A stretch of 25,876 bases of DNA from CAZCCM01 sp964616165. GTDB taxonomy: Bacteria > Bacillota > Clostridia > TANB77 > CAG-508. The position numbers and the translations under genes are program-made. Numbering within the stretch: position 1 is the stretch's first letter; each line of letters starts with the position of its first letter. The stretch is taken from positions 1 to 25,876 of the forward strand of contig CAZTTS010000013.1 of the NCBI GenBank assembly GCA_964616165.1, written 5' to 3'. The notes under the pieces are model-generated. The model saw only the letters and a list, made by a program, of their open reading frames with translations, searched no databases and was not told the DNA's origin. Of the stretch, positions 21,724 to 25,876 are shown in pieces.

Positions 21724-23688
21724 ATGGAAGATTTAATTGAAAGTATATTAGACTATGTAAGAGCAGACTATACTGATTATGCAATAATGATTAATGGAGA
21801 ATGGGGTTCTGGTAAAACATATTTTTGGAATAATAAAGTAAAAAACAGAATAGAAACATTAACATTAGGTGGTAAGAAGTTCACAACAATATATATGTCG
21901 CTTTATGGAATATCTAATTTAGAAGAAATTTCTAAAAAAATATTTTTAGAAACTACTCAGTTGATGGATAAAGAATTAAAACAATATATGGAAGAAAATG
22001 AGATTGAAAAGATTCCAGAATATGCTAAAACAGGGATGAATATTGCCAATAGATTTGGAATTACACAAGATGCTGAAAAATTAGATTATAGTAAATTCTT
22101 TGAAACAAATAATAAAGTATTAGTATTTGATGATTTAGAAAGAGCTAATGTAGATGTTATAGACATATTAGGATATATAAATAATTTTGTTGAACATGAT
22201 CATATTAAAACAATAATTATATGTAATGAAAAAGAGCTTGCAACCAAGATTAAAAATGCTAATTTAGAACTGAAAACTTTCATAGCTACATATTTACTTG
22301 ATAAACAATCTGAACTATTAACAACAGATTTACCATTAGTTGAAAAGATAAAAGATAAAATTGATATTGTATTTGAAAAAACTAATGATTATGAAAGAAT
22401 TAAAGAAAAATTAGTTGGTGAGACTTTTGAATATGCTCCTCAATTTAATTACATTATTGATGGAATACTTATGAGATATGAGCAAGATAAAGATTTAATT
22501 CGTTTTTTAAGGGAAAATACTTCTCTAATTACTAGAACTTTCTTAAGATCTGGTACTAGAAATTTAAGAATACTAAAACATTCATTAAATGATTTTGAGA
22601 GAATATTTAAAGAAGTTTCAAGAGCATATCCTAATACTAATAATAGAGTGGTTCAAACAATGTTAATATTTACGATAGCGGTTTCATTTGAAATTAAAGC
22701 TGGTAAGATTACAAGATATAAGTTTGAGACTATAGACGATAATGAATCATATAGATCAATACTAGTTTCATCTAGAGTATTATCTGACTCAAAACAATTT
22801 TATATTAAAGAATTTGATAATAATTATTATTATAATTTTAATACTGATTATAGATTCTTTAAATTCATTGAACTTTATGTTAGAACTAGAATTTTTGATA
22901 TGAAACAATTTAAAACAGATATGGAAGTAATTATAAACACAGTTGATACTGCAAAACTCCCTGCACATAAAAGACTATTAACTGAAGAATATTGGAAAAT
23001 ATCAGATGAAGAATTCCCTAAAATTATTAGAGATACATATGTATCTGTAAAAAATGGGAAATTAACCCTATTAGAAACATTAAAGCTATTCCCATATTTT
23101 TCGTATTTTATAAATAAAGAATTAATTGATCATTCAATGGAAGATTTAAAAATAGACTTTATCAATGGTATGAATAGAGCCTCTATTGAAACAGAAGAAT
23201 ATACAGAAAATGTTGATGAAGAACTTTCTAAAACAGGCATGGAAATATCATCTGATATGGATGATATATTAGAACATTTTAATCATTTAAATGAAGAGAT
23301 TAAAAGAAGAATTAAAGAAGAAAGAGCTGATGAAATCTTTAAAAATATACCAATTAAAATGGAAACATTTTATGATGCATTTAATAAAGAATGTATGGAA
23401 GAGGCAATATTTAAATACTATGATCCATTTAAAATGTTCCAAAGAATTATAAATGCAACTAATGAAGATATAGTTACAATATCAGAAATTTTACTTACAA
23501 GAGCAAAAAATAAAACTCATGAATTTAAAGAAGAATTAGATTTTATGAAGAGTTTTAAAAGACAATTAGAAAACTATATTAAAGAAAGAAAACCACAGAT
23601 TAAAACTGTAATTTTAAAAGCCTTTGTTGAAACAATAGATGATATTATATTACTATACTCAACAGAAGCAGTAGAAGAGAACACCTAA
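21724..23688 (+). CDS. KAP-type P-loop NTPase of unknown role
   Basis: 654 residues. Walker A is GEWGSGKT (25-32) and Walker B is VLVFDDLER (132-140), with the FDDLER form and the following helix (VDVIDILGYINNFVEHD) and sensor-like TIIICNEKEL typical of KAP-family (STAND-related) NTPases. The rest (about 200-654) is alpha-helical and charged, ending with coiled-coil-like Lys/Glu stretches (about 510-545). The usual KAP membrane insertion between Walker A and B is not evident, so it looks cytosolic. The start follows TTAGGAGTAAT. It lies 111 bp after the terminator at 21613 and 61 bp before yqeG. KAP proteins occur in defence and phage-exclusion loci as well as elsewhere; no partner nuclease or toxin is seen here, so defence is only a possibility. 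Codon use is resident-like. Confidence 0.85.
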   Translation: MEDLIESILDYVRADYTDYAIMINGEWGSGKTYFWNNKVKNRIETLTLGGKKFTTIYMSLYGISNLEEISKKIFLETTQLMDKELKQYMEENEIEKIPEYAKTGMNIANRFGITQDAEKLDYSKFFETNNKVLVFDDLERANVDVIDILGYINNFVEHDHIKTIIICNEKELATKIKNANLELKTFIATYLLDKQSELLTTDLPLVEKIKDKIDIVFEKTNDYERIKEKLVGETFEYAPQFNYIIDGILMRYEQDKDLIRFLRENTSLITRTFLRSGTRNLRILKHSLNDFERIFKEVSRAYPNTNNRVVQTMLIFTIAVSFEIKAGKITRYKFETIDDNESYRSILVSSRVLSDSKQFYIKEFDNNYYYNFNTDYRFFKFIELYVRTRIFDMKQFKTDMEVIINTVDTAKLPAHKRLLTEEYWKISDEEFPKIIRDTYVSVKNGKLTLLETLKLFPYFSYFINKELIDHSMEDLKIDFINGMNRASIETEEYTENVDEELSKTGMEISSDMDDILEHFNHLNEEIKRRIKEERADEIFKNIPIKMETFYDAFNKECMEEAIFKYYDPFKMFQRIINATNEDIVTISEILLTRAKNKTHEFKEELDFMKSFKRQLENYIKERKPQIKTVILKAFVETIDDIILLYSTEAVEENT

Positions 23689-23749
23689 AGTTAAAATTAC
23701 ATTTAAAAATAAAAGTTATATCAAATTATAAAATCTAGAAAGGTAATAA

Positions 23750-24487
23750 ATGGCACGATTTAGGAAAAAGAAAAATGTTATGGAAGAAGCATATTTTCCA
23801 GATAGATATATTAACAGGATAACTGATATTAATTCAGGCTTTTTTAAAGAAGAAGGAGTAGAGGGTGTTATTATTGATATTGATAACACTGTTATTGATG
23901 AGAATAAAAATTTAATAGATGGATTAGTAGAATGGAATAATGAACTAAGAGACAATGGTATTGAAGTAATAATTTTATCTAATACTGTTGATAAACCGAA
24001 AGTTTTTAAAATAGCAAGCCTATTAGATGTAGATTACTTCATATTTGCTAGAAAACCAAATTTAGGAGGTTTTAAAAAAGCTCAACGTCATCTTGGTCTT
24101 CCATCTGAAAAGATAGCTGTAATAGGTGATCAAATATTTACTGATGTTTTAGGAGCTAATAGATCTGGAATGCTTTCTGTTTTAGTAAATCCATTACAAG
24201 AGCATTTGGATTTTTTTGTTACTAAATGGAGAAGACCTATAGAAGAAAGAATTTTAGCAAAATATTTGAAATATATCCAAGAAGTAGAGAATAATCCTAA
24301 AAAACATGATCATGTTTTAAAAGCCTTAGAGCAAAGACTAATAAATCAGAGAAAAGGAACAGATACTTCTCATACAACTAAATTATCTAAAATTATTGAA
24401 CAAGAAAAAATGAAAGAAGAGAAGAAAGAATCTTTTAAAGAAAGTATTAAACAAGAAGTACCTCAAGAAGTAAAAAAAAAACAATAA
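23750..24487 (+). CDS. yqeG: YqeG-family HAD phosphatase with long charged C-terminal tail, apparent frameshift at the end
   Basis: HAD superfamily IIIA phosphatase. IIDIDNTVID (41-50) supplies the catalytic Asp pair D43/D45, VIILSNT is motif II, FARKPNLGGF motif III with its Lys, and IGDQIFTDVLGANRSG motif IV. The family is usually about 160-175 residues; here a tail rich in Lys and Glu brings it to 245. The reading frame ends at TAA 24485-24487 just after an A10 run (24472-24481). One added A, or slippage by one base, would extend the protein through TISGTTKSLNRIPTIHNRPE and end at TAA 24568-24570. The start follows GAAAGGTAATAA. It probably shares an operon with the prepilin peptidase gene downstream. 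Codon use is resident-like. Physiological substrate unknown; related proteins have been linked to phosphatidylglycerophosphate dephosphorylation. Confidence 0.9.
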   Translation: MARFRKKKNVMEEAYFPDRYINRITDINSGFFKEEGVEGVIIDIDNTVIDENKNLIDGLVEWNNELRDNGIEVIILSNTVDKPKVFKIASLLDVDYFIFARKPNLGGFKKAQRHLGLPSEKIAVIGDQIFTDVLGANRSGMLSVLVNPLQEHLDFFVTKWRRPIEERILAKYLKYIQEVENNPKKHDHVLKALEQRLINQRKGTDTSHTTKLSKIIEQEKMKEEKKESFKESIKQEVPQEVKKKQ

Positions 24488-24570
24488 GCGGCACAACTAA
24501 ATCTCTTAATAGGATACCTACTATACACAATAGACCTGAATTAGAATTCTATAAGGATCATGATAGATAA
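24481..24570 (+). other. Out-of-frame continuation of yqeG after the A10 run
   Basis: In the frame entered by a one-base shift inside the A10 run, 29 further codons are open to TAA at 24568. They read like real protein (NRPELEFYKDHDR at the end), with a composition unlike the A-rich spacer that follows. It is either the true C-terminus hidden by a homopolymer length error, or an extension made by transcriptional or ribosomal slippage. Confidence 0.55.
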
Positions 24571-24653
24571 AAAAGAACTAATAAACAAATGAAATAAAAC
24601 AAAAATAAAAAAGTGAACAAACAAAAGACAGGGAATGAATGTAAAGGTAAAAA

Positions 24654-25427
24654 ATGATTAATGGCATAAATGTATATTATTATATTATTCAAATAGTTTT
24701 AGGAATAATTGTAGGATTATTTTCTGCAGTTGGAGTAACAAGATATAAGGATGAAAAGAAAATATTTTCTAAAGAAACATTTAGAAATATAAAATTAGAA
24801 GGAATACCAAATCTTTATATTATTATTTTATCAAATATAGCAATCTATTTATTGTTACTATATTTTATAGGAATATCTCCAACATTTGTTGCTAATATTA
24901 ATTTGATTAAATACATGCTTGTTACACCTCTTTTGATTATAACTTTTATTGTAGATTTTAAAATTAGAGAAATACCAAATAGAGTAACATTATTCCTATT
25001 TCAATTATCATTAATTAATATTTTAGTATTAGGGCTTCTAAATGTTAATTTAGCATTAGATTCAATTTATGGTGGCTTAATTGGTGGAGGAATATTTGTT
25101 GTTTTAACAGTTTTAGGTAAATTAGTTTATAGAAAAGAAGCAATGGGAATGGGTGATATTAAATTAATGGGACCTTTAGGAGCTCTTCTTGGCTTTTCTA
25201 TAACTTTAAACTTAACTCTTTTAGCCTTTATACTAGCAGCAATTGTTGGAATAACAGTTTTAATTATTAGAAGAAGTAAGAAGAATAAAGATGGCTATGT
25301 ACCATTTGGACCATTTCTTGTAATATCAGCATATATTATGATGATTTTACCAAATAATTACATACTAGATCAGTTTATGGTTTTTTCTAATTTTCTAGCA
25401 GAACAGTTATCAAAATTAATAACTTAA
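24654..25427 (+). CDS. A24-family prepilin peptidase, peptidase domain only
   Basis: 257 residues, mostly hydrophobic, with about seven or eight membrane helices. The two aspartates of the aspartyl-peptidase site are seen in FIVDFKIREIPNRVT (about 102) and MGMGDIKLMGPLGALLG (about 166). The cysteine-rich N-methyltransferase domain of classical PilD is absent. The enzyme would cut leader peptides of type IV pilin-like or Com pseudopilin proteins at the inner face of the membrane. The C-terminal PFGPFLVISAY is typical of the family. The start follows GTAAAGGTAAAA. It lies between yqeG and an Xaa-Pro peptidase gene, spaced by A-rich DNA. Which pilus or secretion system it serves is not in the window. 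Confidence 0.9.
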   Translation: MINGINVYYYIIQIVLGIIVGLFSAVGVTRYKDEKKIFSKETFRNIKLEGIPNLYIIILSNIAIYLLLLYFIGISPTFVANINLIKYMLVTPLLIITFIVDFKIREIPNRVTLFLFQLSLINILVLGLLNVNLALDSIYGGLIGGGIFVVLTVLGKLVYRKEAMGMGDIKLMGPLGALLGFSITLNLTLLAFILAAIVGITVLIIRRSKKNKDGYVPFGPFLVISAYIMMILPNNYILDQFMVFSNFLAEQLSKLIT

Positions 25428-25520
25428 AAGAATGAAAAAAGTAAAAAAAGTACAAGAAAAAAGAAAAAATAAAAGAAAAAAATATAAACAAAATAAAACT
25501 AAACAAAACAAGGAAGATAA
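25428..25520. other. A-rich spacer between the prepilin peptidase and the Xaa-Pro peptidase genes
   Basis: The + strand here is nearly all A with scattered G, T and C. A 30-codon lysine-rich frame (25432-25524, TGA) overlaps the next start codon, but such frames are expected in T-poor DNA and it has no ribosome-binding site. No terminator is visible, so the peptidase may be co-transcribed. Confidence 0.6.
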
Positions 25521-25876
25521 ATGAATAGTAAAATTAAATTTTTAAGAGAAAAATTAGAAAGTAAAAATTTGGGTGGAATGATTGTTTCTAATCCAATTAA
25601 TATTAAATATTTAATTGATGTTGATGTTGAAGGATTACTTTTAATTACTCCACTAGAAAATATATTTTTAACATCTTCAAGATTCTATGATCATGTTAGT
25701 AGTATTTTAAAGATTGAAGATGGTGTTACTATAAAAGAAATTGAGAAATCTAATAAAAAAGATTTAGAAGATATATTTATGGCATCTCACAATGTTGGTA
25801 TTGAAGAAGATACAATTACTTACAAGGAATATAGAGATTATTTAAATGTGTTTGAAACTGAATTAGTTGAAACAGA
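25521..25876 (+). CDS. Xaa-Pro peptidase (M24 family), N-terminal part, 3' truncated by window end
   Basis: 118 codons are visible. The sequence MNSKIKFLREKLESKNLGGM, then IVSNPINIKYL and LLLITPLENIFLTSSRFYDH, matches the creatinase N-terminal domain of Xaa-Pro aminopeptidase or dipeptidase (PepP/YqhT type), which removes N-terminal residues before proline. The metal-binding M24 domain lies outside the window, so activity and exact type cannot be judged. The start follows AGGAAGATAA. In many Bacillota this gene sits just before efp; that cannot be tested here. Resident codon use. Confidence 0.85.
   Translation, partial: MNSKIKFLREKLESKNLGGMIVSNPINIKYLIDVDVEGLLLITPLENIFLTSSRFYDHVSSILKIEDGVTIKEIEKSNKKDLEDIFMASHNVGIEEDTITYKEYRDYLNVFETELVET

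Noticed and set aside
25432..25524. 30-codon lysine-rich frame overlapping the Xaa-Pro peptidase start
   Set aside because: T-poor, A-rich DNA gives open frames by chance; there is no Shine-Dalgarno and the composition is that of the spacer.
1..25876. TGA read as tryptophan (alternative genetic code)
   Set aside because: All resident proteins are full length with TGA as stop, the Trp codons checked are TGG, and the only tRNA-Trp seen has a CCA anticodon.

Overview
The window looks like chromosomal DNA of a very AT-rich, Gram-positive-type bacterium (Bacillota, probably a Clostridia-like gut lineage). The evidence is a PASTA-domain Ser/Thr kinase with its PP2C phosphatase beside rlmN, a SpoVB/MurJ-type flippase, a YqeG phosphatase, A24 prepilin peptidase and Xaa-Pro peptidase run, strong Shine-Dalgarno sequences, and surface proteins with BspA-type leucine-rich and Listeria-Bacteroides repeats. 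The lineage is inferred, not proven. Every protein gene I accept lies on the + strand.

Layout. 1-1290 is the end of a flippase gene, followed by an A-rich spacer with a 51-bp tandem repeat. 1643-3076 is a stand-alone beta-CASP nuclease. 3292-4518 is a somewhat divergent enolase. 4677-5471 and 5636-6415 are two tandem paralogues of unknown function. 6952-11158 is a two-gene unit for a membrane-anchored repeat protein and a 1118-residue secreted protein carrying three copies of an unrecognised ~230-residue module. 11327-11998 and 12204-12854 are two more members of the unknown family. 13037-18471 is an operon: rlmN (frameshifted near its 3' end), PP2C phosphatase, PASTA kinase, and an epimerase-aldolase fusion. 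18710-18964 and 19215-19766 are two small membrane-protein genes. 19926-19999 is tRNA-Trp. 20172-21524 is a small kinase plus HD-domain protein pair, then a KAP-type P-loop NTPase (21724-23688). The window ends with yqeG (apparent frameshift at an A10 run), a prepilin peptidase and the start of an Xaa-Pro peptidase.

The most unusual signal is a set of seven single-gene cassettes (1643, 4677, 5636, 11327, 12204, 18710, 19215) placed between ordinary housekeeping genes. Each has its own terminator, six have a visible promoter, most have a near-ideal Shine-Dalgarno, and their codon use (many CGN arginine codons, more G+C, some TAG stops) is unlike that of their neighbours, which use AGA and TAA almost only. 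Four of them form an undescribed-looking protein family with a shared motif pair, and three of those share a promoter box with exact spacing. They resemble phage 'morons' in layout. Their function is unknown to me.

Other points worth checking are the internal ribosome-binding site at the epimerase-aldolase junction, the two frameshifts, the absence of TGA stops, and the missing rsgA between prkC and rpe.
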